Assembly (NCBI GenBank): GCA_964448675.1
Contig: CAYUZU010000024.1
Coordinates: 16,413-80,412, forward strand
Direction: 5' to 3'
DNA length: 64,000 bases
Origin: CAYUZU01 sp964448675
Lineage (GTDB): Bacteria > Planctomycetota > Phycisphaerae > UBA1845 > Fen-1342
Part shown: positions 34,198-41,837 of the stretch, one piece after another
Layout of the letters: the number at the start of each line of letters is the position of its first letter
How positions within the stretch are numbered: position 1 is the first letter of the stretch
The notes under the pieces: model-generated
What the model saw: the letters and a program-made list of their open reading frames with translations, nothing else
Told to the model about the DNA's origin: nothing
The model's database searches: none
Position numbers and translations under genes: made by a program

Positions 34198-35127
34198 ATG
34201 AGTGTTGTAGTTGATACGGGGCTGACTTCGCGGGCCATCATCGGCCGTTTCTATCGTCGGCTCGAGGAGTACGCCAAGGCCGCGTGGTGGACGCGGCTGG
34301 CGATGCACTTTGCCAGCAACCAGCAGTCCGAGACCTATCGCTGGCTGGGCATGGTGCCGCAGGTGCGCGAGTGGGTCGGCGGGCGGCAGGTACGCCCGCT
34401 ACGCGCCCAGGGCCTGACGATCGCCAACAAGACGTGGGAGTCGACCATTCGCATCGACGCCGACGAGCAGCGGCGCGACAAGACCGGCCAGATCATGGTG
34501 CGTGTCAACGAGATGGCGCGCCGCGTCGCGACCCACCCCAACAAGCTGCTGACGACGCTGATGCTCAACGGCGAAACCGCCGCCTGCTACGACGGCGCGA
34601 GCTTCTTCGCCGCCGACCACAGCGAGGGTGATTCCGGGACGCAGAGCAACGACATCGGCTACGACGCCGACACGCCCACCGCGCCCACCGACACCGAGAT
34701 GCACGAGGCGATCGTCAAGGCGATCGGTCAGATCATGGCCATCCGGGACGACCAGGGCGAGCCGATGAACGAGTCGGCCCGGGCGTTCATGGTGGTCGTG
34801 CCGATGCCGTTTCTGCCGCCGACCCTCGTCGCGCTGTCGGGACAGACGATCAACGCGTCGAGCAATCCGCTGGCGGCGGGGGAGCCATTCAAGGTCACCT
34901 GGGTGGCCAATCCGCGCCTCACCTGGACGACCAAGTTCGCCGTCTTCCGCACCGACGGTCCGGCGCGGCCGTTCATCTTCCAGGAAGAGCTGCCGGTGCA
35001 GGTCCACGCCCTGGCCGAGGGCAGCGAGCTCGAGGTGAACGAAAACCAGCACCAGTACGGCGTGAAGGCGATTCACGCGGCGGGCTACGGCTTCTGGCAG
35101 GACGCCTGCCTCGTGACGTTCTCGTAA
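34198..35127 (+). CDS. Mu gpT-like major capsid protein
   Basis: 309 residues, the size of Mu gpT (about 305). HK97-fold signatures of the gpT family are present: YRWLGMVPQVREWVGGRQV, NKTWESTIRIDADEQRRD, LMLNGETAACYDGASFFAADHS, and near the end TDGPARPFIFQEELP and YGVKAIHAAGYGFWQDA. The frame is intact with a clear AAGGAGCTTCCC ribosome-binding site. It would build an icosahedral shell if expressed with the portal, protease and decoration proteins of the same cassette. Confidence 0.92.
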   Translation: MSVVVDTGLTSRAIIGRFYRRLEEYAKAAWWTRLAMHFASNQQSETYRWLGMVPQVREWVGGRQVRPLRAQGLTIANKTWESTIRIDADEQRRDKTGQIMVRVNEMARRVATHPNKLLTTLMLNGETAACYDGASFFAADHSEGDSGTQSNDIGYDADTPTAPTDTEMHEAIVKAIGQIMAIRDDQGEPMNESARAFMVVVPMPFLPPTLVALSGQTINASSNPLAAGEPFKVTWVANPRLTWTTKFAVFRTDGPARPFIFQEELPVQVHALAEGSELEVNENQHQYGVKAIHAAGYGFWQDACLVTFS

Positions 35128-35195
35128 ACGAGTTTCCCCCGGCGCGGCGCCGCCGGCGTGTGCGGCGCCGTGCCCTGCTCTCAGGAGGCGCAGGT

Positions 35196-35645
35196 ATGCC
35201 ATACATCACGACGACCGATCTCCGGACGCGCCTGGGGCTGACGCTCTACGCGCGCCTGACGGACCGCGAAAACGGCACGACGGCGGACGAGACGACCGCG
35301 GAGCGACTGGTGGGCGAAGCGGAAGCCGAGGCGGACAGCTACCTGGCGCGGCACTACGCGACGCCGGTGGACCTGGCCGCGCACCCGGAGCTGGCCCAGG
35401 TGCTCGCGGCACGGGTGCTCGACCTGGCGGAGTGGAACGCGTGGAAGAGCTCGCCGTTCGTCAGTGATCCGCCGCAGCGCGTGCATCGTTTGCGCGACGG
35501 TGCGCTGCGCTGGCTGGACGACGTTGCGCGGCGGCGGATCGTCCTGCCGGCGGCGTCGGTGTTGGGCGGTCCCGTAGCGACCGAAGATGGGCCGCGCGTC
35601 GCGGCGGCGCGGCTCGCGACAGCAGACGAAATGGACGAGGCGTAA
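35196..35645 (+). CDS. Mu gp36-like head-completion protein (DUF1320)
   Basis: 149 residues. MPYITTTDLRTRLG is the typical opening of DUF1320 proteins, followed by helices AERLVGEAEAEADSYLARHYATPV and the conserved LDLAEW. In Mu the gene directly follows the capsid gene and the product works at the head-tail joint. AGGAGGCGCAGGT precedes the ATG at 35196; the open frame 12 codons upstream is ignored. It is the last recognisable structural gene before the small membrane-type genes; no tail genes follow. Confidence 0.85.
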   Translation: MPYITTTDLRTRLGLTLYARLTDRENGTTADETTAERLVGEAEAEADSYLARHYATPVDLAAHPELAQVLAARVLDLAEWNAWKSSPFVSDPPQRVHRLRDGALRWLDDVARRRIVLPAASVLGGPVATEDGPRVAAARLATADEMDEA

Positions 35646-35690
35646 CACCGCCCTGGCACCCGCCGGGGTTGATTCGACCGGAGCAACAGA

Positions 35691-35975
35691 ATGCCGCCCG
35701 AGGTTGTGAGTCAATTGCCGTCGCTGGGGGTCGCGGGGCTGCTATTCGTGATGTGGTGGAGCGAGCGGCAGGAGCGGACGCGGGTGATCAGCGGCCTGCG
35801 GGTGGCGCTGCAACATGCGGAACAGACCGCCAAGGTGAATGGCAGCCTGCTGGACGTGATCCGCGCGAACACCGAAGCGCTGACGGCCCTGCGCGAAGAA
35901 CTGCGGCATCAGCGGCGGCTGGAGGCCGAGTGGGTTCGGCGACTGACGGCGAAGCTGGACGAGCTGGCGGCGTGA
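35691..35975 (+). CDS. Small membrane protein with coiled coil, holin/BhlA-like
   Basis: 94 residues. One membrane segment near the N-terminus (LGVAGLLFVMWW) is followed by a long amphipathic helix (ISGLRVALQHAEQTAKVN to RLTAKLDELAA). This layout is that of BhlA/UviB-like proteins and phage small membrane proteins near lysis genes. No enzyme motif. Its position after the connector gene supports a phage role; holin function is inference only. Confidence 0.5.
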   Translation: MPPEVVSQLPSLGVAGLLFVMWWSERQERTRVISGLRVALQHAEQTAKVNGSLLDVIRANTEALTALREELRHQRRLEAEWVRRLTAKLDELAA

Positions 35976-36009
35976 GCGTGTTGTTGGCCAGGCAGGCGAG
36001 GAGAGATTC

Positions 36010-36315
36010 ATGCAGTTGCAGACGCTATTCAGGCAGGTCGACGCCGAAACCGCGCGGGCGTTCGTGGTGGCGGCGCGGCAGGTGATCGACGCGATGCTGA
36101 TCGAGGCCCGGCGGATCGAGCAGACGCGCACGCCGACGCCGCGGAACTACGATGACGCGGGGCTGCCGCGCGAGGCGCCGCCGGGCGGGTGGATTTCACA
36201 CAGCGAACTGCGGCGTGTGACCCAGGAAATGGCCGAGGCGATCGCGGCGGAACGTTGGTGCGACGGGGTGCTGGCCGCGGTGCGGCTGCTGAGCCGGATC
36301 GGAGGTGGGGCATGA
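36010..36315 (+). CDS. Hypothetical protein of the head cassette
   Basis: 101 residues, unknown. A helix at the start (FRQVDAETARAFVVAARQVIDAMLIEAR), a Pro-rich turn (TPTPRNYDDAGLPREAPPGG) and a C-terminal helical part. GAGGAGAGATTC precedes the ATG. It overlaps the next gene by ATGA, so it is expressed with it. Confidence 0.5.
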   Translation: MQLQTLFRQVDAETARAFVVAARQVIDAMLIEARRIEQTRTPTPRNYDDAGLPREAPPGGWISHSELRRVTQEMAEAIAAERWCDGVLAAVRLLSRIGGGA

Positions 36316-36761
36316 GACTTTGGGTGGTCCGGGCGACAGCGGGGTTGCTGCTTCTCGTCAGCGCCGCAGGCTGTTCGCGGGAATCGACGCGCCTCGCCTT
36401 GCGGTCGCAGCAGCGCGCGAACCTGGTCCAGCAAACCGTGGTCGAGCGGCAGCACGAGGCGTTGTGTGTGCTGTTGTATCGCGATCTGGTGCAGCGGCTG
36501 GCGGGCACGGGCGTCGCGATGACCGACGAACGGCGGGCCGTGGTAAACGCGGTGTGGAACGATCGTGACCTGATCGAGTTCTGGCGCGTACAGCAGGAGC
36601 GGACGGCGGCGCTGCGACTGGTCGGGGTCGACGCGGGCTTGTACGGCGCGCAGGCGCCGGCGGACCTGCTTTGGAAGTCCCTGTCGGCGCGCCTCGATCG
36701 CCTCGAGTGTGGCTTGGCGCAGGCGAAGATCGCGGAGGAATACAGCCATGAAACCGATTGA
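36312..36761 (+). CDS. Small lipoprotein of the head cassette
   Basis: 149 residues. The ATG at 36312 overlaps the preceding TGA. A signal peptide with lipobox SAAGC at about residues 17-21 predicts a lipid-anchored periplasmic protein; the rest is helical (LALRSQQRANLVQQTVVERQ). In tailed phages a lipoprotein beside holin-like genes is often an outer-membrane spanin (Rz1), but this one is longer and not Pro-rich, so the analogy is weak. Its last 14 bases overlap the next gene. Confidence 0.5.
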   Translation: MRLWVVRATAGLLLLVSAAGCSRESTRLALRSQQRANLVQQTVVERQHEALCVLLYRDLVQRLAGTGVAMTDERRAVVNAVWNDRDLIEFWRVQQERTAALRLVGVDAGLYGAQAPADLLWKSLSARLDRLECGLAQAKIAEEYSHETD

Positions 36762-36984
36762 GCGTGATTGGCGGTACTGGTTGTGGCCGTTGCGCAGTCG
36801 CAAGGTGCAGGTCGCAGTGGCGACCGTCCTGGTGGCATGGCTGGGGCAGGCGGGGGTTGTGCTCGGCGAGGAGACAGTCGTGACGGTGTTGGGCGTGGGG
36901 GTGGCGCTCATCCTGGGCATCGCGCACGAGGATGCGGGGCGGGGTCGCGGCGTCAGTCTGACTCGCGAAAGACTTCGGCGGTGA
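36748..36984 (+). CDS. Small two-segment membrane protein, holin-like
   Basis: 78 residues. Two hydrophobic segments (about 21-39 and 42-60: VQVAVATVLVAWLGQAGVVL and VVTVLGVGVALILGIAH) separated by a short acidic turn, and a basic C-terminus. The shape fits class II holins. GGAGGAATACAGCC precedes the ATG at 36748, inside the end of the lipoprotein gene. It ends the cassette and overlaps the 3' end of the convergent AMMECR1 gene by 32 bases. Confidence 0.5.
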   Translation: MKPIERDWRYWLWPLRSRKVQVAVATVLVAWLGQAGVVLGEETVVTVLGVGVALILGIAHEDAGRGRGVSLTRERLRR

Positions 36985-37504
36985 AGAGCAGCACCTCGGT
37001 GTCGGGATCCCGCCAGGCCCCGGGGGGCAGCCCGGCTTTCTCCGTACAACAGCGCTCGATGAAGGTCTCCTTGTCGAAGCGGTGACTGGTGGCCACCTGG
37101 GGCAGGAAGAGGCCGCGCCGGGCACCGCGTTGCACGATCACGCCATGACGGCCCAGCTCGAGATCTTCGAGCGTGTTCATCGGGACGGGTGGAGACAGAA
37201 TGGACACTTCGAGCTCGATGTCGGGCAACTCGCCGACGCCGACGGGCTGGAAGCGAGGGTCGCCCACGGTGGCATTGACGGCCGCCTGGCGAATGGCCTC
37301 GGCGAGGGGGAGCGTCGCATCAAGGGTGCCCATGCAGCCGCGGAGCCGCCGGTGGCGCTGCAGCGTCACGAATACACCGCTGTGCGTTTGTTCAAGCTCA
37401 GTAGGAACGGGGACAGCTGTCGGGTCCGCGCGGCGGGCGGCGTATTCGACAACGTGCCGTGCGAAGTCGAGCCAGGAGCGGCGCATGCCGGACGCGGCTG
37501 TCAT
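36953..37504 (-). CDS. amrA: AMMECR1-domain protein (AmmeMemoRadiSam system protein A)
   Basis: 183 residues. The AMMECR1 fold is clear: SGVFVTLQRHRRLRGCMGTL, the conserved NATVGDPRFQPV, and DIELEVSILSPP, ending FIERCCTEKAGLPPGAW. Proteins of this family often sit with a Memo-like protein and a radical-SAM enzyme; those partners are not next to it here. The biochemical role is unsettled. Its tail overlaps the last gene of the phage-like cassette, so the cassette edge is very sharp. Confidence 0.85.
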   Translation of the reverse strand: MTAASGMRRSWLDFARHVVEYAARRADPTAVPVPTELEQTHSGVFVTLQRHRRLRGCMGTLDATLPLAEAIRQAAVNATVGDPRFQPVGVGELPDIELEVSILSPPVPMNTLEDLELGRHGVIVQRGARRGLFLPQVATSHRFDKETFIERCCTEKAGLPPGAWRDPDTEVLLFTAEVFRESD

Positions 37505-37625
37505 GGACGGCTCGCTTTGTGGGGTGACTAGATTTTGGTCGCGCGATTCGGTGCGCTCCCCGGCGTACTCGGGATGTGGGGCGCCGCCGGGATTGCGCTG
37601 AAGGTCGCGCAGCGCGTATGGTTGA

Positions 37626-37703
37626 TCAAGCCTGCTGCTTCTTGCGGATGATAAGCAGGACGATGATCAGCACGACGAGGCCGCCGATCAGGTACCAATG
37701 CAT
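37626..37703 (-). CDS. 25-residue membrane mini-protein
   Basis: The minus strand encodes MHWYLIGGLVVLIIVLLIIR followed by KKQQA and a stop: one membrane helix with a basic cytoplasmic tail. GTGAGG is nine bases before the ATG. The hydrophobic run is too regular to be chance in this GC-rich sequence. Same strand as the AMMECR1 gene, 121 bases downstream of this one. Function unknown. Confidence 0.6.
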   Translation of the reverse strand: MHWYLIGGLVVLIIVLLIIRKKQQA

Positions 37704-38160
37704 GACTTTGGTCCTCACTTGCTGCCCCTGCGCCGAGGGGGAGCGGTTGTAGAAGGTGCAAGTACCGTTACGCGTTAGTTAATCGCGCGCCGGGACGAGT
37801 GTCAACTTGGTGTCGTGCCGGGTTGTTCTGGTGGCTGGCGCCGGGGCGGCGCGGCGGGCGGGCGGGTGCCCGGCGGTGACGGATGGGGCGGGCGCCGGCG
37901 TCGCCAAGCGGTACGGGGTGGGAGTCGTAAGCGGTTTGCCCGCCTGGAGCTGACGATCTACCGCCACTCCGATCAACAACCTGCAATGTGCGCGTGGCCA
38001 TAAATCCATTCTTGATAGACGGTTATGAATGAACGGCCGCATTTGTGACGTTTTTCCGTCCGATCGTGAGATGGATCGGCCTGGTGGGGGTTGTTGGCGG
38101 AAGTCATATAAGTCACTGTCACCAAGAGGCTTGCGTGTCTCGTCGGATTTGTTGTTCGTC
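37704..38160. other. Gene-free region upstream of the porin
   Basis: No gene is supported. A G/C-rich first part (37800-37930) is followed by a more A/T-rich part with possible protein-binding sites: CATTC/GAATG inverted halves near 38010-38030 and three GTCA(T/C) units at 38103-38122 just upstream of the sigma-54-type promoter, where an activator would be expected to bind. Confidence 0.4.
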
Positions 38161-38176
38161 TGGCACGGTTTATGCA
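38161..38176 (+). promoter_or_regulatory. Sigma-54 type promoter for the porin gene
   Basis: TGGCACGGTTTATGCA fits the -24/-12 consensus TGGCAC-N5-TTGCA, with GG and GC exactly ten bases apart. Transcription would begin near 38187 and leave a leader of about 145 bases. Sigma-54 promoters need an ATP-driven activator bound upstream. Confidence 0.6.
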
Positions 38177-38330
38177 AAGGTGAGACGGGTTGATTGGTGC
38201 GCGAGTCTGAATCGTTGATTCTTTGAACATCGTGGGTATTGGCACAGTCGGTGTCGCCGGAATCCACGCCGGCGGATCGATGACCCGACGACAGATGAAC
38301 TTTTGGTAACGTGTGTTTAAGGAGAACTGG

Positions 38331-39866
38331 ATGATGTCAGGAAGACTGCATCGGGTTTGCCTGCTGGGTGCGGTGTTTGCCGGGCTGGTGGTTGCGCCAG
38401 CGCTGGCGAGCGGGACGTCGGCCGAGAAGGCTGACGATCTGGCTCAGCTCACCGTACTGCTCGAGGCCCAGCAGAAGAAGATCGAGGCGCTCGAGCAACA
38501 GGTTGCCGCGGCGGCCCAGCAGGACATGGACCGGGCGCGGGCGGCAGGGATGAAGCAGCAGATTCGCGAGGTGCTCAGCGAGCAGGAGTTCCGCGAGGAT
38601 CTGATGCCGTCGACGCTGCAGGCCGGTTATGACAACGGCTTCTTCATCCGCAGCACGGACGACAAGTTCAAGATGACGTTCAACGGCATGATGCAGTTCC
38701 GTTGGACGTACACGTCCATCCGCGACGAGAACCGCTACCTGCTGCCGGGCTTCCGGCGTAGCGACCGGGCGGGCTTTGACTTGGCGCGCGTGCGGTTCCG
38801 CATGGGTGGTCACGCCTACACCGAAGACCTGACGTACTTGCTCGAGATGGATGCGAGCGCGCCGGGCGGCTATGACTTCCGTGTGTTCTACGCGTGGGTC
38901 AACTACCGCTTCGTCGATGAGTTCCAGATCAAGGCCGGTGTGTTCCGCACGGGTGCGACCCGGGCCGACGTGGCTTCGACGGCGCGGATGCAGCTGGTTG
39001 ACTACCCGATGATGAATGGCGTCTTCGGGACGGGCAACGGTCTTGGCGTCCGTCTCTGGGGTAAGGCGCTGGACAAGCGTCTCGAGTACTACCTGGACGT
39101 GGTCAACTCGCTGAACACGCCGGGGACGCGCACGATCACGACGGACGAGAACCTCTACACGCTGGGGCATGACAACAACCCGGCGATCATCTTCCGGACC
39201 GTGTATCACGCGCTGACGGGCGGCTGCAAGAACCCGCCGGATGATGCCATCAACCACTTCACCACGCCTTGCGACATGGAGCTCCACGAGGAGCCGGCGC
39301 TCAACTTCGGCTTCCACTACGTGTTCAACGAGGATTGGCACGACGGCACGACCCGGATCCCGTTCCCGCGCAAGACCTTCTTCCGGCCCGGTGGCTTCGG
39401 CCTGACCAGCTCCGACGGGCTGCAGATTCACCAGTTCGGCCTGGACACCGGCTTCAAGTGGATGGGCTTCTCGGCGACCGGTGAATACGTGATCCGGCTG
39501 CTGGATGTACGCAATGGCGATTCGCCCCCGTTCACGCCGTTGTACATGCTCACTGGCGACGGCTCGACCAATGCCCAGCACGGCGCGTATGTGCAGTGCG
39601 GCTACTTCCTGCCGATCCCCGGTCACGAGAACAAGTTCGAGGTCGCGGCCCGCGTCGGTGGCGTCTCGGCCGTATCCAGTGGGTCCGAGGGCGCCTGGGA
39701 GTACGCTGGTGGCTTCAACTACTACATCGATGGTCACCGCGTGAAGCTGCAGACCGACGTGACCTACATCGACGAGGCCCCGTTCTCCGGCGGCACGACG
39801 TACGGCATTCCCAACGTCAACGACAATCCCCTTATCTGGCGTGTGCAACTGCAAGTGGCGTTCTAA
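38331..39866 (+). CDS. Phosphate-selective porin O/P-type outer-membrane porin
   Basis: 511 residues. Signal peptide (ending near PALASG), a trimerising coiled coil (LLEAQQKKIEALEQQV), then a beta barrel from about residue 95 with strands such as FKMTFNGMMQFRWTYTS and ending in RVQLQVAF, the C-terminal Phe typical of Bam-inserted porins. DLARVRFRMGG and the following strands resemble the OprO/OprP family, so anion or phosphate uptake is plausible. AAGGAG lies six bases before the ATG at 38331. Preceded by a sigma-54-type promoter and followed by a small exported protein gene. Confidence 0.8.
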   Translation: MMSGRLHRVCLLGAVFAGLVVAPALASGTSAEKADDLAQLTVLLEAQQKKIEALEQQVAAAAQQDMDRARAAGMKQQIREVLSEQEFREDLMPSTLQAGYDNGFFIRSTDDKFKMTFNGMMQFRWTYTSIRDENRYLLPGFRRSDRAGFDLARVRFRMGGHAYTEDLTYLLEMDASAPGGYDFRVFYAWVNYRFVDEFQIKAGVFRTGATRADVASTARMQLVDYPMMNGVFGTGNGLGVRLWGKALDKRLEYYLDVVNSLNTPGTRTITTDENLYTLGHDNNPAIIFRTVYHALTGGCKNPPDDAINHFTTPCDMELHEEPALNFGFHYVFNEDWHDGTTRIPFPRKTFFRPGGFGLTSSDGLQIHQFGLDTGFKWMGFSATGEYVIRLLDVRNGDSPPFTPLYMLTGDGSTNAQHGAYVQCGYFLPIPGHENKFEVAARVGGVSAVSSGSEGAWEYAGGFNYYIDGHRVKLQTDVTYIDEAPFSGGTTYGIPNVNDNPLIWRVQLQVAF

Positions 39867-39915
39867 TAAGATCAAAAAAACCGCGATTTCGAGTTTCACT
39901 CACGGAGGAAACAAC

Positions 39916-40260
39916 ATGAGCAAACGGATGTTGACGATCAAGCGCAGCCTTGTGTTGCTGGCCCTCGGCGGCTCGACGTTCGCGCTGTTCGGCACGAACT
40001 TTGGCCCCGCCGGCTTCGGCTGCAACTACGCGAATAACAGCGACTATGCCACGTGGTACACCACGAGCGGGCAGGCTGCGGTGCAGACCGTGTCGGATGG
40101 CATCTTCGGGTTCCTGCAGACGCAGACCGGCGACCCGCTGACCGATCTCGATACATTCATCTGGCAGCCCGGCACCAACTTCGCGCAGGCGACCTGGGCC
40201 AACTGGGTCGACGCCCGCGTGCCGGATGATCTGCCGAACAACACCGTCGTCCAGCGCTAA
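39916..40260 (+). CDS. Small exported protein of unknown function
   Basis: 114 residues. A basic start and hydrophobic stretch (RSLVLLALGGSTFALFG) form a signal peptide; the mature part is acidic and aromatic-rich (NNSDYATWYTTSGQAAV, FIWQPGTNFAQATWANW). GGAGGAAACAAC precedes the ATG. It lies 49 bases behind the porin and just before a terminator, so the two genes form one unit and the protein may assist or accompany the porin. Confidence 0.6.
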   Translation: MSKRMLTIKRSLVLLALGGSTFALFGTNFGPAGFGCNYANNSDYATWYTTSGQAAVQTVSDGIFGFLQTQTGDPLTDLDTFIWQPGTNFAQATWANWVDARVPDDLPNNTVVQR

Positions 40261-40285
40261 GCCGCTCGCGACGAGTTGAAGTTAC

Positions 40286-40322
40286 AAAGGGCCGTGTGGT
40301 CGAGCGACCACGCGGCCCTTTT
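40286..40322 (+). terminator. Intrinsic terminator of the porin operon
   Basis: AAAGGGCCGTGTGGTC pairs with GACCACGCGGCCCTTT across the loop GAGC, followed by T residues. It stands 26 bases after the last stop codon of the porin unit. Confidence 0.85.
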
Positions 40323-40507
40323 CAGTTACGTGGGCCCGCAGCGCGGCGCCGATCAAGCGCGTGCTGCGTGGCGAGCGGTGAGCGTTGGGGGGGGCGACAT
40401 GACCTGGTGCGGATCACGCCGGGCGGACGGACGAGCGGATCACACGCGCGGACAGGAGCCGCCGCCAAACTAGTCTCGTGCGTCGTGTACGGGGAACGTG
40501 GCGCCGA

Positions 40508-41431
40508 CTACTTATGGCGGATCTGGGTCCAGAGCAGGTTCTGGGTGTAGTACGCCGGGACCATCAACTCGGGGATGGGGCGGAGCTGGCTGATAATCTG
40601 CAGCCGGTGGGCCGGCAGGCTCGGATACGGCATACCGCTGACGAGGTATTCCGGGCCGACGTGCAGCTCTTCGCTCGGGTACCACAGGCATGCCAGGGAG
40701 GTATTGATCGGTTGTTCCGGCTTGTTGACGTCATACCGCACGCGGGCGACGTGGCCATCCTGGAAGAGCAGGTTCGACGCGAAGCCCGGGTGGCGCCACG
40801 CGACAGTGTTGTCGTACTGCGTCGGGAAGCTCCAGTCGCCGGTGGCGAGGAAGTCGCCGCTGAGGTTGTAGATGGCCGACCAGTTGGCGTCGCCGGCCAG
40901 CACGCGGACGGACGTGTTGCGGTTGGGGTTTTCGAGGTGCCGGCGGAGCTCGGTCGAGCCGGTGAACGAGGAGGCGTTCCAGTTGCCCGTCGCCAGCGGC
41001 ACGCCGATGCCGTAGCTGTAATCGATGCCGAAACGCGCACCGGCGCCAGGATAAAGGACATTGTGCTGGCGAGCGCGAGCGCTGTTGATCTCGCTGGGGC
41101 GCGGATCGTCGGGACAGTAGGCGGCGTCTACGTTCGGCAGCAGACCCTGCTCGACGAGGACGTCCACCCACGTATAGCGCATCGGCGTGCCGGCATCATC
41201 CCAGAGGGGGTAGTAATTGAACTCCGTGACGGCGGTTTCGAGGCCGATGCCGAGTTGTTGCAGGTGAGAAGCACATCGCGTACGCATGGCTTGGCGATGA
41301 GCGTCGCGCAACGGCGACACGATGATCGCCAGGAGCAGCGCGATGATGCCGATGACGATCAGCAATTCGGGCAGCGAGAAGGCTCGGCTGCGCATGCGCT
41401 GCACGCGTATTGGCGAACGGAACACGTACAT
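40508..41431 (-). CDS. Type II/IV prepilin-like protein (planctomycete H-X9-DG type)
   Basis: 307 residues. The cleavage and methylation motif RAFSLPELLIVIGIIALLLA identifies a class III prepilin leader; cleavage would fall before FSLPE. The C-terminal part has RHPGFASNLLFQDGHV, close to the planctomycete DUF1559-type ending where a His precedes DG by about nine residues. GGAAGG sits four bases before the ATG at 41431; the ATG at 41395 is an alternative giving a shorter leader. Such pseudopilins are present in large numbers in planctomycetes; function unknown, probably exported through a type II-like system. Confidence 0.8.
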   Translation of the reverse strand: MYVFRSPIRVQRMRSRAFSLPELLIVIGIIALLLAIIVSPLRDAHRQAMRTRCASHLQQLGIGLETAVTEFNYYPLWDDAGTPMRYTWVDVLVEQGLLPNVDAAYCPDDPRPSEINSARARQHNVLYPGAGARFGIDYSYGIGVPLATGNWNASSFTGSTELRRHLENPNRNTSVRVLAGDANWSAIYNLSGDFLATGDWSFPTQYDNTVAWRHPGFASNLLFQDGHVARVRYDVNKPEQPINTSLACLWYPSEELHVGPEYLVSGMPYPSLPAHRLQIISQLRPIPELMVPAYYTQNLLWTQIRHK

Positions 41432-41601
41432 TTGCCTTCCAGGCCGGTAACCCGGCCTCCCAATCAGGCGCCGTCTTCAGAGCAGAGGTGAACGGCGCCG
41501 TCTTGTCCGTACAGGCGCACAAACCATGCCACGCCTGCATGTGTCCACGCGGCCGCCGAATCCCGTCGCCGGCCGAGAAGGACATCGCGTTCCCCATTTG
41601 T
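41432..41601 (-). promoter_or_regulatory. Long structured leader of the prepilin gene
   Basis: The leader of about 160 bases holds a direct repeat GACGGCGCC 25 bases apart and a strong hairpin AGGCCGG-GTTA-CCGGCCT directly before the ribosome-binding site GGAAGG. The hairpin could hide or expose the site. No known riboswitch class was recognised. Confidence 0.35.
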
Positions 41602-41630
41602 AAGATAGTGTCGTCTGGGGACCATCGCAA
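41602..41630 (-). promoter_or_regulatory. Candidate sigma-70 promoter of the prepilin gene
   Basis: On the minus strand TTGCGA (41630-41625) and TATCTT (41607-41602) are 17 bases apart. Transcription would begin near 41594. Confidence 0.45.
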
Positions 41631-41837
41631 GTGGGAATTGCGCCGAGGGGGCGTTGTGAGCGTTTCATGTGGCCGGAGTTTGATTTTATAGGACGTTTAC
41701 GCAGAATTGTGTGTGCCGGCCGCTGCATGGCTCGCGCCTCCGCGTGGCAGGCGGTCGCACCCGATCCCGGGCACGCCGCCTCCTTTTTTATCGGTGCCGC
41801 AGTGCCCGCCGCTTGAGCCCGACGCCCCCCGGCCCGG

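Noticed and set aside
30321..36984. Complete inducible Mu prophage
   Set aside because: No transposase A/B, terminase, tail or repressor genes and no obvious Mu ends lie between thiC and the AMMECR1 gene.
38103..38122. Possible Pho box before the porin
   Set aside because: GTCA(T/C) units are spaced 9 and 6 bases apart, not the 11 of a true Pho box; kept only as a vague activator-site hint.
38240..38256. Second TGGCAC-type site (TTGGCACAGTCGGTGTC) near the porin
   Set aside because: The -12 GC is missing at the required distance, unlike the site at 38161.
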